In this document: positions 12,125 to 22,143 of the stretch, piece by piece
Numbering within the stretch: position 1 is the stretch's first letter
Layout: each line of letters opens with the position of its first letter
Assembly (NCBI GenBank): GCA_016987375.1
Contig: PJRA01000493.1
Span: forward strand, 520,687-584,686
Reading direction: 5' to 3'
Origin: Brachionus koreanus
Taxonomy: Eukaryota > Rotifera > Eurotatoria > Ploima > Brachionidae
DNA: 64,000 nt
The notes under the pieces: generated by a model
Database searches by the model: none
What the model saw: the letters and a program-made list of their open reading frames with translations, nothing else
What the model was told of the DNA's origin: nothing
Program-made: the position numbers and the translations under genes

Positions 12125-13072
12125 TTGGAAACAAAAAATTTCTGCTTGTTCATTATACTAAAGTCATTACCGATCAAGGGATTCAGTTTAAATCTTAACT
12201 TTTTCAAACTTTATGTAAGAGACTTCAGATTGGGAGATTAGAGTGCAGTTGAAAACATCCACAAACGAATGGAAAAGTAGAAAGATTTTAATAGATTTTG
12301 TCAAACGTGTTGGCGACACTTATAAACAAAAACCAGAGTGATTGCGATTAGTAACTAGATGATTGTTTGATTGTACCGAGTGACAATTAACAACACGATT
12401 CAGGAAACACCAAACTTCTTGCCTCACCGAAAGGACAAGATACTTCCAGGAGACCTTGTGTTTGGTACGCGTAGGAAAGAGGGCCTGATGGAACAAACGA
12501 AAAGTTGATTACAAAGTAGACCTGCTGAAATGTTAAAGAAGCAGTTACGAGGCAGTTCATGGACGATTAAGTAAAGAAAAGAAGTTTTATAAAGAAAATT
12601 CGGTATCAAGTAGACTTGGTTTTCAGGTTGATCATTTGGTTGCCGTTGGTAGTTGGTCTTTCAAGAGCTTCGGCTAGCACCTGAAAACATACCAACAGAG
12701 AGACCCTCAACGGAGGTGATATCCAGTAATCAAAATCAACAACAACGCTCCTTTGTGGAATTTAAGCATGTAAGAGACATCAGTTGATGCTTTCAAAACA
12801 AGAAAAAGATTTGGAGCATTTGCCTTAATTGATTACAAAACATTATTCGGCGACATAAGGAAGAAAAACGATTATTTCTAGAATCTTTTCGACAAGAGCA
12901 GCGAAGTAGACGCGAAATGTATCGTCGATCTTTATATATTGATCTTCCTGGGACTACGCATTCGATAGTCGAAAGCTATGAGCTAAGTTCCGAAGAAGAA
13001 AAGTTTAAGAGTAAATTAAAAAATTTGAAGAAAGATAAAAAGAGAGATTTGAGAACGAGCAACAGTGATTAA
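12125..13072 (+). mobile_element. Ty3/gypsy retrotransposon remnant B: integrase and basic tail
   Basis: An integrase core is visible near 12160-12290 (VITDQGIQF, then a degenerate H-P-Q-T-N-G-x-V-E-R-F block), followed by decayed C-terminal integrase sequence to about 12700. A clean open stretch from 12836 to the stop at 13072 encodes about 78 residues that are strongly Arg/Lys/Glu-rich (RRHKEEKRLFLESFRQEQRS). It is probably the C-terminal tail of the polyprotein, though it could be a separate small ORF. Orientation is opposite to remnant A, with the two 5' sides facing each other near 12.1 kb. Confidence 0.6.
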
Positions 13073-13129
13073 AAATACGCAATGTTAAACAATTAGAATA
13101 GTATAGAATAAAAGTCGATAACATAATGA

Positions 13130-13700
13130 TACATTAATACGGATAACTGATAGAAATTTAACGATAAGTGACGTAGCGGAAGAATGCAATCAATCACGGC
13201 AGCTATTTTTTTTCCTATGAGGAGATGCTGAAAAAGAAAAAGACTGTTGGTTAGAAGCAAATCCGAGCCAAATATGTGATGATTTCAAAAACTTTTTGAT
13301 AAAAAAGTTTACAAAGCCAGATGAAACACACTTGTCACTCACGAGACTAAAATGACCGACTTATACAGGAGACCTTAGAGAATAACGGAACAATTAACAA
13401 GGTTATCAAGTGAATTGGCCAGACCAATGTGTGAAGAGGATAAAGTAATAGTTCCAGAATGGCTTAACCAATATGCTCCGAACGTCAAAACGCTAAAAGA
13501 GCCAAAGACGTTAAATGAAGCAATAAAAATGACTTCAACTGTTTACTACTCAAATAATAATGTCGATGAAAAATTCTTCGGTAAACGCTATTACTAAATA
13601 CTCGATCGAATTAAGAAAATGTCACTTTTGTAAAAAAAAAAAGGACATTTAAAGGCGAAATGTCGTAAGTTTGCACAATTAGTAATAAATGAAAACAGAA
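13130..13700 (+). mobile_element. Ty3/gypsy Gag remnant with CCHC zinc knuckle
   Basis: Capsid-like sequence runs through FKNFLIKKFTKPDETHLSL (about 13285-13345) and LARPMCEEDKV into APNVKTLKEPKTLNEAIKMT (13413-13597). It is followed by a zinc knuckle C-H-F-C...GH-L-K-A-K-C at 13620-13665. The knuckle is broken by the length of an 11-base A run. Gag lying downstream of an integrase means this is a second element, not the 5' end of remnant B, unless the array is a tandem. Confidence 0.6.
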
Positions 13701-13869
13701 CGAAAAATAATTAAGCTTACGAACAAGAACATCCCGTCCAAATCAGATGCGAATTCTAACAAAGTACGAACTGGATATGAAAAACCAAAAAATCAAAATC
13801 AAAGTTATTTTTATAATCGGAGGGACAAAAGAAAATTCATTTCATATAGAAAAAATTGGAAACTCAAAA

Positions 13870-15105
13870 ATTTTTTAAACTTAGTTTACCAAAAAATATT
13901 GTAACATTAATTAAGGAACGAGGAAAATAAAGAAGATCTTTCCAAAAATCTAGATGTCGATCTCTTAAGGTAGCTTTTAATAAGCTTACATCCGAGTTCC
14001 GTGTTAATCTAAAAGAATTTTGGAACAAAAATTGGCTCGATTTCATAAAAAAACAGATAAAAAACCATTGTAAAGTAGGTCTTTTTAGAGGAAAATAAAT
14101 AAGTTCAGATCAAAGAAATCTTCAAGACAAATTCCATCAGTTTTTAAAGATGGTAAAGAAATTAATACGGATTTAAATAAAGGAAAAATTTTTGGCGATC
14201 TATTAGCCACTTTTAGTCCCTTCATCGATTTTGTTAGAATCGGAGGATAAGTGTGAGGTATCACAAGAAATAAAAGATTTCATAAATAAGGTACAAAATA
14301 ATTTTAATGAGCACATTACTCTCTTAGAAATTTATTTGAAATGACTTTTGAACTAGGCCAAGTCCCAAAATCCTGGAAAATAGCAAGAAAACCCAAGATC
14401 CCTAAGTAATCTTTTTATAGTGGAGATCCTAATAATTATCGTCCTATTGGTATGACAAGTTGTCTTGGAAAGCTCCTTGAACGAATTTTTTACACTAGGA
14501 TTTGTAATTTTCTTGAGAACAAAAAATTACTTATAAATGGGTAATCAGGATATTGAAAACATAGACGCACTGCAGATAATCTTTATTTTCTTATTCATAA
14601 AATGGGAGAGTCTTTTAATAAAAAGAAAAAAGTCTGTTGTCTATATTTTGACATTTCTAAAGCTTTTGATAAAGTTTGGAACGAAGGACTAATTTACAAG
14701 CTAATTAGAACTAATCTATCCCCTTATTTTATTTTTTGGATCGTTATTAGATCGTTTCTACTTTTAAGATCTTTTAGAGTAAATGTAAATGGTCATTTAA
14801 GTGATCTCTATAAAAGCAGGAATTCCACAAGGGTCAGTATTTAGGTCACTTCTTTTCAGTATTTTTATAAATGACATTCCAAAAAGAAACAAAACAAACT
14901 GTCAATACTCTCTTCTTTTTGCAGATGATTTGGTTACTTTTTTTATTTCCAAAAAGTTAGGAAATTTTAAAAACACGATCAATAAGTATTTAAACGAAGT
15001 TGAAAAATGGCTTTTCAAATGGAAAATGAAAATTTCTATTGAAAAGTCATGTTACATGATCTTTGAGAAAAAAACAAAAGTTAAAATCAAACTTGGTTTT
15101 TAATT
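13870..15105 (+). mobile_element. CR1/jockey-type LINE, reverse-transcriptase remnant
   Basis: A pre-RT linker (near 13900-14080) is followed by RT blocks: NNYRPIGMTSCLGKLLERIF (14430-14490), CCLYFDISKAFDKVWNEGLI (14638-14695), the IPQGSVF block (14818) and LLFADDLVTFF (14915-14945), where the catalytic box reads FADD. The reading frame shifts between 14790 and 14820 and stops occur upstream (for example at 14540), so it is inactive. A related but internally deleted copy is at 35085. Confidence 0.8.
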
Positions 15106-15164
15106 TAAAAAAAGTAACATTTGAATTTTCAACAAAAAAAAACGCTAAAATATTGGTTTAAGTT

Positions 15165-15225
15165 GGAGTTTAAACCCGTTTTATTTGGGAAGAATACGAA
15201 CCGGTTTTGTGATTGATTTTTTCTC
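15165..15225 (+). repeat. Second copy of the TTTGGGAAGAA...GTGATTGAT repeat
   Basis: Matches 2325-2385 over about 45 bases, including AACCGGTTTTGTGATTGATT. It lies about 60 bases past the LINE remnant and may be its 3' UTR. Confidence 0.5.
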
Positions 15226-15239
15226 TGCAGCTTATTTTA

Positions 15240-16470
15240 AGGGCCATTAAACAAAATACAAAACTTAAATAGAATTCCCCAACTATTAAGATTTTACATA
15301 AAAAATTAATTAACACCAAATTAAATAAAAAAACATTAATTTTTATTTTTTTATCTTTATTTGATTAAAACTTAAAGAAGCAACTTTTTCTTAATAAACA
15401 ATGGATAATAAAATAAAATGTCTAGTTCAGTCAGCATTTTAGAAAACCAATTTAATAATACAGACCAAGACGCTGAAGCAAAAGTAACCAAAAAACAAGA
15501 GTTTTCATACAACAAATAGACGTGCGAACAACGATAAACATGTCTACAACTGCAAACATAAAAAAAAGGATGCAAAAAAACACTTTTTTTTTTGAAGTAA
15601 AAAACGGTGAGACAAGAGGCAAAATTTAAGTATCTGATAACCAACATTCAAGTCATCCGGCCGAATAAGACTCACTAGTCACTTAGAAAAATGAAAAAAT
15701 TTAGCGTCACAAGTAAAAAAAGATTTTTTTTTAATTTTTATTGTCATTTAATCAAATTGATGTAAAATAATAAAAAAGTGTTTTTTAATCTTTATGCATT
15801 TTTTAATTTATTTGGTAATCTAACAAAATTTCTCCTTATTTAATTCTTATTCATTTAAATATTTTTTTGGAGGTACCAAGAAAAATCTATGGCAATTTTT
15901 TTTTCTAAAAATAAAAATTTTTAAAATTATTTGATTTATTTGAATTATATTATATAAATTTGTAATTTAAAAAAATCATGTTATTCAAAAATTTAAAAAT
16001 ATTTGAATAATAAAAAAAAAGTTTCTTGAAAAATATCAGTTCATATTTGTTGTCTTCTTTTTAAATAATTTTTTAAGTGTTAAAAATAAAAAGCTCGAAT
16101 TTCAAATTTTTTTAGTTTAATGATGGATTATATTAAATACCATGCAAAAGAATTTAAAAATAAAAGACTAAAAGATTGGGAACGATTATCTTTGTGATCT
16201 CATGAAGTTTTTAAAATAACTAGAAATGGACTAGCACAACTAAAAGTTCATAAAAGCTTTTACCTAAACTAAGGTTACAATTAACATTTTAGAAATTTAT
16301 CCATGAATTTTTATCTAGATTGATAAAATAAAAATTTCGAATTTAAAAAATTTTATTGACTTAAAATGTCATCTTTAGAAGATGGCTAAATCATGGTTAA
16401 AACAAAAATAGTTTAATTCTTTCGAATAAATTTAATAATTTGGTTAACTCAATTTAACAAAAAAATTGGC
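15240..16470. other. Intergenic AT-rich DNA
   Basis: A 91-codon open frame on the minus strand (15372-15647), rich in Cys/Phe/Ser, has no family resemblance and is probably chance. Otherwise only AT-rich runs. Confidence 0.45.
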
Positions 16471-16476
16471 TACTTT

Positions 16477-18067
16477 TCACAGCTCGTCTTTGACTTCTTC
16501 TTCAGGTTCATCTTTATCTTCATCTTTGTAATCATCTAAATCGTCTTCTTTGCCAGCAGATTCTTCTTTTTTGTCAGCTCTTTCATTTTCTAATTTACTC
16601 TTTACAACCCAATTATCTTGAGCAAACAGTTCGGCAAATTTTGGATCTTGAGCTATGACAAAATTGTCAAAATAAATATTTTCGGTCATAGACCACAATT
16701 CCAATCCAACAGCAGAAAATCGCAAAAGTGATTTAAAAGGATTCTTGTCCTCAAAATATTCCGGATTCGGTAGCATTCTTGGTTCCCATTTTCCTTGATA
16801 GTTGGGATTATCTACCATTGGTGGGGTCCATTTTCCTTTATATTTTGGATTGTCAATATTTGGGGGGGTCCATTTTCCACAGCCTCCATTCGTACATTTA
16901 GGATTATCAATCTGAGGAGGTTCCCATTCACCGTCAGTATCTACATCCCAATCGTCTGGTTTTACGGCTTCTGGATCTGGGATCATTTCAGGTGCGTTTT
17001 CATCCCAATCTTCTGGCTTGACGGCCTCGCTGTCTGGAATCATTTTTGGCTCATTTTCATCCCAATCGTCCGGCTTTACTGCTGTTTCATCGGGGATTTT
17101 TTCCCTTTCATCCCAGTTCTCTGGCTTTTTGTCATTCACATCAACTATTTCCTTTGGCGGGTTTATTGGTGGAGTCAAATCATTCAATAAACTGCCTGAG
17201 CCAACTTCAGAATTGTCAATTAACATTTTGTAACTGTTATCCGGATTTAAAACTTAAAAAATTTGTTAAATGATTAATCAAACAGTTATTATCTGGCTTA
17301 CTCAAAGTGTACAAATGAGTTTTTCCATCACTAAAAACTGTGCTTGGAAAGTCGGACTTTTTGGCATGATGCTCTTCAACTTTGCCCGTGACTGGGTTTT
17401 TAAATCGGACAATAAAATGAAATTTGTTCTCAGTACCGCATTTGTCAGGTCCGAACATGATTGAAAAGCTAGTTTTGTCGAAAAATTGCTCCAAGTTTAA
17501 GTTTGATTCATCTTCCAACAGTTTGACATAAGCACCACCGCAGTCCAAGGCATTTTGAAATTTGACTTCATATCTTTTTTATGTGAAACTTTTATTAATT
17601 TGTAAATAAATTTCAAAATATTATAAAGATATTAATTAATAAAGAAATCATTTTTCAAATTTCTAATCAATAACAAACTTAAGGAAAAAAATTTATGTAA
17701 AAAATATTTTTTCTTACTGAACAACCAAAGGTTTTTCCTCTGTAAAATCAAAAGGCTTTTCCAATTTTGATGAAATAGCATGATGTTTGGCTTTGGACTT
17801 GAGGACAAGACCCAGGTCGCCTTCAAGCACAGAATCTGAACTAGTTTCTACTGCCCATTCACCATCATATTTAGCAATTGATTCTTCAACTCCATCTTTT
17901 TTAGCTTTTGATTTGATCCATACTTTTCCAATTTCATCTGATTCGAATGTTTCCAAAAAATGCGATGGTCCTTCGGGAACTTTTCGTTCGTATTTGGTTT
18001 TTTCATCGCTGCAATTTACTTGGTAAATTGCCACACAAATACACAAAAGTATTAATTTAAGCTTCAT
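16477..18067 (-). CDS. CANX: Calnexin-family lectin chaperone ending in KDEL
   Basis: Three exons join cleanly: 18067-17718, 17573-17302 and 17252-16477 (phases 2 and 1), giving 465 residues. Residues 1-19 form a signal peptide ending VNC. The lectin domain shows calnexin blocks [41 protein letters not shown] and FGPDKCG. The P-domain has four motif-1 units (KPDDWDE..PxMIPDxEAV) and four motif-2 units (GKWTPPxxDNPxY), the 4+4 layout of calnexin rather than the 3+3 of calreticulin, plus the CTNGGC pair. After [15 protein letters not shown] the calnexin transmembrane helix is absent: an acidic Asp/Glu/Lys tail runs straight to VKDEL and a TGA stop. It should fold glycoproteins in the ER lumen as a soluble protein retained by the KDEL receptor. 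An unseen alternative 3' exon encoding a membrane anchor cannot be excluded. Confidence 0.93.
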
Positions 18068-18935
18068 TTTTTAAAGTCTAAAATATAAAAAATAAATTCA
18101 AATGCTGAATTTACGATTAGATGATTTAAATTTGCTTTGAAAGAGAGATTTTTTTTAATGCTTCATATAGCATATGCCACATATACAAATCTTAGACGTG
18201 GAATTTTCTAATTTGCTTTTTCAAAAACAACATAGTATTGCATATGATTTTTTATTATGAAATCTTTGACTTGGTCGAGGTTGTTCTAGATTTATTTTTT
18301 TTTCTATTTTAGAGAAATTTATTTTTCTTCATATTTTCACTCGGACTAACATAAATAAAAATAAATTATTTTTTTAAAATTTAAAAAAAAAAAGAAAGAA
18401 GAAAATTTTTATTTATCCCGCCATTAATGCTCGATACATTTATCAACAAAAATCAATAAGATAAATTTAATTAGTAGCATGACAACCACAGGAGAGCAAC
18501 ACTGTTAAAAATTAATCCAAAATTTAGTTAATAATCTAAAATTTTTTATTTGAAATTAAAAAAAAATTAAAGAAATTTTTATTCATTTTTAAAATTAAAT
18601 TTAAAATTTTCAAAATGTTTAAGTGCATTTCTTTAAATTTAAATTTTATATTTGTAGAAATAAGGTATATCAATATTTTTTAAATTATTTCAAAAAATTT
18701 CTTTTTTCTTTTAGTTTAGAAAAGATTAAAAAAAAAATTTATTCTGGTTGAGCAATCGAAATTAAAAAAAAAATTCAGTTAAACATTGAATTTGAATTTA
18801 AATTAAATTATAATGTCAAAAAAATGAACTCAAATTTTTTAATCATATCTCTTAAGCATAATTTTTAAATATTCATCATTCATTTTTTTAAGAGACACAA
18901 TTAAAATTAATTTTATATAAAAAACATTCACCGGT
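18068..18935. other. Spacer upstream of calnexin
   Basis: AT-rich with long homopolymers. The 5' 250 bases would hold the calnexin promoter; I see no convincing ER-stress element. Confidence 0.45.
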
Positions 18936-20179
18936 TCAATATTCTTGAAATTTGATAATTAGACAAGAGATTTGAGTCAAAATAGAAAAGAAAATAATTA
19001 AAATAAGAATTAATATAAACAATGTATAATAAGCAATTAAATGTGCTATTGAGAAAAAATACAAACGCCTGTTGCACCAGTTGTTTGGATCTAGCAGCAA
19101 TATTTCATAATTGGGCTCATAAATTGACCAAATCCAGTAATTACCAAACACAAACCTAAATTTAAATCTTAAAGATTTTCTCTTTTTTTAACTTAAACTA
19201 AAACTGAAAATTACCAAACCACTAAAAATATGGTTACAATAGCGTCAGTTACTCTAGATCCTTTGCTAATTCTTTGTTCCTCACTGTCCATTATATTACC
19301 AGCAATGTTGTTTGTTGTCTCGATTGCATTGCTATTTGATTTATACTTAATAAAGTAGTCATCAGTATCTGAATTTTTTCGAACTTGGCTCCAAATAAGT
19401 TGGAGACTTTTTAAGGAGCCTACTCCTCCAAATATAAATATGTAAACTGGAATCTTTGGCTTTAAAAAATAATAAAATAATCATTTTTAAAATTACTAGA
19501 GAACAAATTAAGATTGCAAAAAAAAAATAATTATTTTATATTAAATTGTTCTCAATAACATAGCATTAAATATAAATAAAAATTATTAAACCTCCTTTGG
19601 GCAATTTTCTAAATTATTTATTCCTTTTTTTAAAAAAATTTAAATTTTATTCTATAAAATGACTAGAAGATTTTGATTTTACCGATATAAACCATTGATA
19701 AGTGGAAAATTCCCATTAATATTGTAATGAAAATAGAAAGCTTTGTGTAATAAACAATATTAAGAGTTTTTCTCAAGAACTCGAATAAAGTCTCGGACTC
19801 GTTAAACGCTTCGGCAATTAGACTGAATATAGAACTATATGTTTCATCATCATTATAATTGAAGTCTTCTTTTGAGTGAAGATAACTATTTGACTCAATA
19901 GGCATCTTTAAAAAAATAGAAAAATTTTTTCTAAATAAAATGAAACCACAAACTTACACTCAATTCACATGAATTAATTTCTTGATTTGAATTTAATTCA
20001 CTCATATTTGAATTTCTTGTAAAATGTCTGCTTCGTTTTGGTTTTCCGCTCATTTGAATACTGCGTTTCTTTTCAATTTGATAGGTTACCAAATTGGCTA
20101 GGGATAACCTTCTATTGGCATTTGTAGACGGAAAAATTTCATCTTTCGGCATTGTTACTGAATGTCTTTCTTGCAACAT
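18936..20179 (-). CDS. TMEM272: TMEM272-like four-span membrane protein
   Basis: Five exons with consistent phases: 20179-19958, 19905-19683, 19623-19592 (a 32-base microexon), 19459-19215 and 19155-18936, giving 313 residues. The N-terminal 100 or so residues are polar and likely cytosolic. A first hydrophobic span (SIFITILMGIFHLSMVYIG) is followed by the family signature CPKE-PKIPVYIFIFGGVGSL across the microexon junction. A span at AIVTIFLVVWFVFGNYWIWS comes next, then the YEPN...WCNRRLYFFS block and a last span. This order matches transmembrane protein 272-like proteins, whose function is not established. The microexon carries the Cys-Pro motif, so skipping it would remove the signature. 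I chose ATG 20179 as the first in-frame Met. Confidence 0.8.
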
Positions 20180-21351
20180 TTTCACTTCACTTATTTAGTC
20201 TTTTTCTAAATTAATTTAAAAATTAGTTTTTAAATTTAATAAAAACTAAGATTTTATTTTAAGCTTTAAATGACTAATAAACTATTTAAATTATTTAATT
20301 AATCTTTAATAAGATTTATTTTAATCCTAATTAGCTTTCTATTTAATTCTGATACATTTATTCATTTTATTTTTTATATTTAGATCAAAAATATATTGAT
20401 TTAATTAAATAAAATTAAAAATGTTTACTCAAGTCGAAAAACTTATTTATATTGTTTTATTTTAAAATAATTTTAAGTATTTTCTTCCTCATCTTAAAGA
20501 AGGATTAATTTCTGAGCATATTTTTATCCTTGAAATTAGAAATGCTGTTGCGTAATTCCTGTAAAATGTCTAATTGATAGAATTCAATAAAAAAAATTGC
20601 CTATTGTTAGGTAAAAACAAACAAACAAACAATGAATCTTTGATTTGCATCTGGGAAAATTAAATACTGTCAGAATCTTTTCATCACTCAGATATAATGT
20701 CAATTACACTCGAAATTTTGTAAATTTATTTATTCTCGGTGGTTATTTTTTCAATCACAGCTGTAAATCTTAAGTTTTGATGATTATTTTGTATTTTTCA
20801 TATATTTGATTTTATCAAGAAAAAAAAATTGAATAAAATAATTATTTAGATTCAATCAAAAAAATTGAGTCAAAAAATTTGAAGAAGCCTATTTCGAAAC
20901 GAGGAGGAAAATCAATCTTGAATTATCTAATTGAAAAAAGTCAAAAATCAATTTCGAAAATCTAATATTAAGTCAAAATTCTAATTTAACTGTAATAAAA
21001 TAATAAAAAAAAAAGCATCATAATATAGTTTTTATATATAATTCATTATTCTTGACTGCTAGAAATAATCAGCTAAATTTTAACAATTTGATTAATTCAT
21101 CCAAATTTTTATTAATTAATATGAAATTTATTTTGGAACTACTATGAACTGATTTGTATGCTAGAAATAAAAAGTTTTGCTAATTTTTTTTTCTATACCA
21201 AGACACCTTTTTTTAAAATTTGAATTAATCAAACACTTCATTTTGTTCTAAAATTGAACAAGATTAGCTTTGATAAAATAGAAAAAAATGAAAGTGACAT
21301 TTTTAATTTATTTAAAATCGAATTCAAAAAAAAGTTAATATCTTGTTTGAA
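20180..21351. other. Intergenic AT-rich DNA
   Basis: A (CAAA)n-like simple repeat occurs at 20617-20632. No coding sequence recognised. Confidence 0.5.
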
Positions 21352-22143
21352 TTAGTTAGGATTATTTTTGTTTTCATTTTGGGTAATTTCATGTCCAGGG
21401 TTTATGGTGTTAGGCTTTCGTCGGTTTTTCCGATGAATTTTTGATGAAGTCACAAGCACAGGCTCATTTACTTCCAAAGAAGAAGAAGAAGAAGAAACTT
21501 CTGTTTGAGTGGTTGACAAAATTTGTGGATTAATTTTTGGAATGAGTTTTTGCTCTTGTTCTTTTATTTTCTCTTTTTCTAAAATTAATTTTGTTTTACT
21601 TAACTCACGGTCTTCTCTAAGTTCAATGGCTCGTTTCTAAACATAAAGACACTATATTAAATGATTAAAAATTTAAAAGAGCTTAAGTACTTTCAAATTG
21701 ATGCATTTTTCATTTATCATGATTAAGTCACGTTTGATGTTTAAGGCTTTTTCAAAATAATTAACGCATTTTTTCTTAATTAAAAAATTCAAAAATAATA
21801 AAAAAATTTACACATTAAATTTTTGGTTTATACATAGTTTTCCTTGAAGTTATCTTTTTCTATAATTTTCTGATTGCATCTATCCACTCTATCGGCGATA
21901 CATTTCTGTTCATCTCTTAAAATTTTAATTTTTAATGAATATTTTCTTCTTAACAAGACATTATTCACCTTATTTCTTGTGACTTTTTTGTCACGTTTGC
22001 AAAAATATTTTCGAAAAATTCCTCAACCAAGTCATTGGAGAATTTTTCATAAAAAAAATCGTAATCTGTTCAAAATCAAAGCGTTTAATATTTATCTTGA
22101 AGGATTTTTAATATAAACCTGTGCATTCCGTGTTACTCGACAT
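21352..22143 (-). CDS. Small coiled-coil protein, four exons, frame broken at an A6 run
   Basis: Exons 22143-22119, 22065-21834, 21774-21691 and 21636-21352 have good GT-AG borders. The protein (about 208 residues) has an acidic amphipathic start (DYDFFYEKFSNDLVEEFFE), a basic helix (VNNVLLRRKYSLKIKILRD), Cys-containing helical blocks (DEQKCIADRVDRCNQKII and KKCVNYFEKALNIKRDLI) and a Lys/Glu coiled coil with a Ser-rich, basic tail. I do not recognise the family. Exon 2 is one base short of an open frame: reading stops at TGA unless one base is added, or the ribosome slips -1, at the A6 run at 21984-21989. That run sits in the perfect hairpin GTGAC-AAAAAA-GTCAC and in-frame forms the heptamer A_AAA_AAG. 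Exon phases elsewhere close, so the gene is probably real. Confidence 0.55.

Noticed and set aside
16795..17273. Long open frames on the plus strand opposite calnexin
   Set aside because: They are reverse-strand shadows of the repetitive P-domain codons (Trp-, Phe- and Ser-rich nonsense) and have no splice or family support.
17237..17548. Reading calnexin exon 2 through to the stop at 17237
   Set aside because: A GTAAGC donor and TTTTTTAAG acceptor remove 49 bases and restore HLYTLILNPDNSY; the read-through tail is intron.
19663..19905. An independent small membrane protein starting at ATG 19905
   Set aside because: The ATG lies directly after a splice acceptor and the segment joins in phase to exons on both sides of the TMEM272-like gene.
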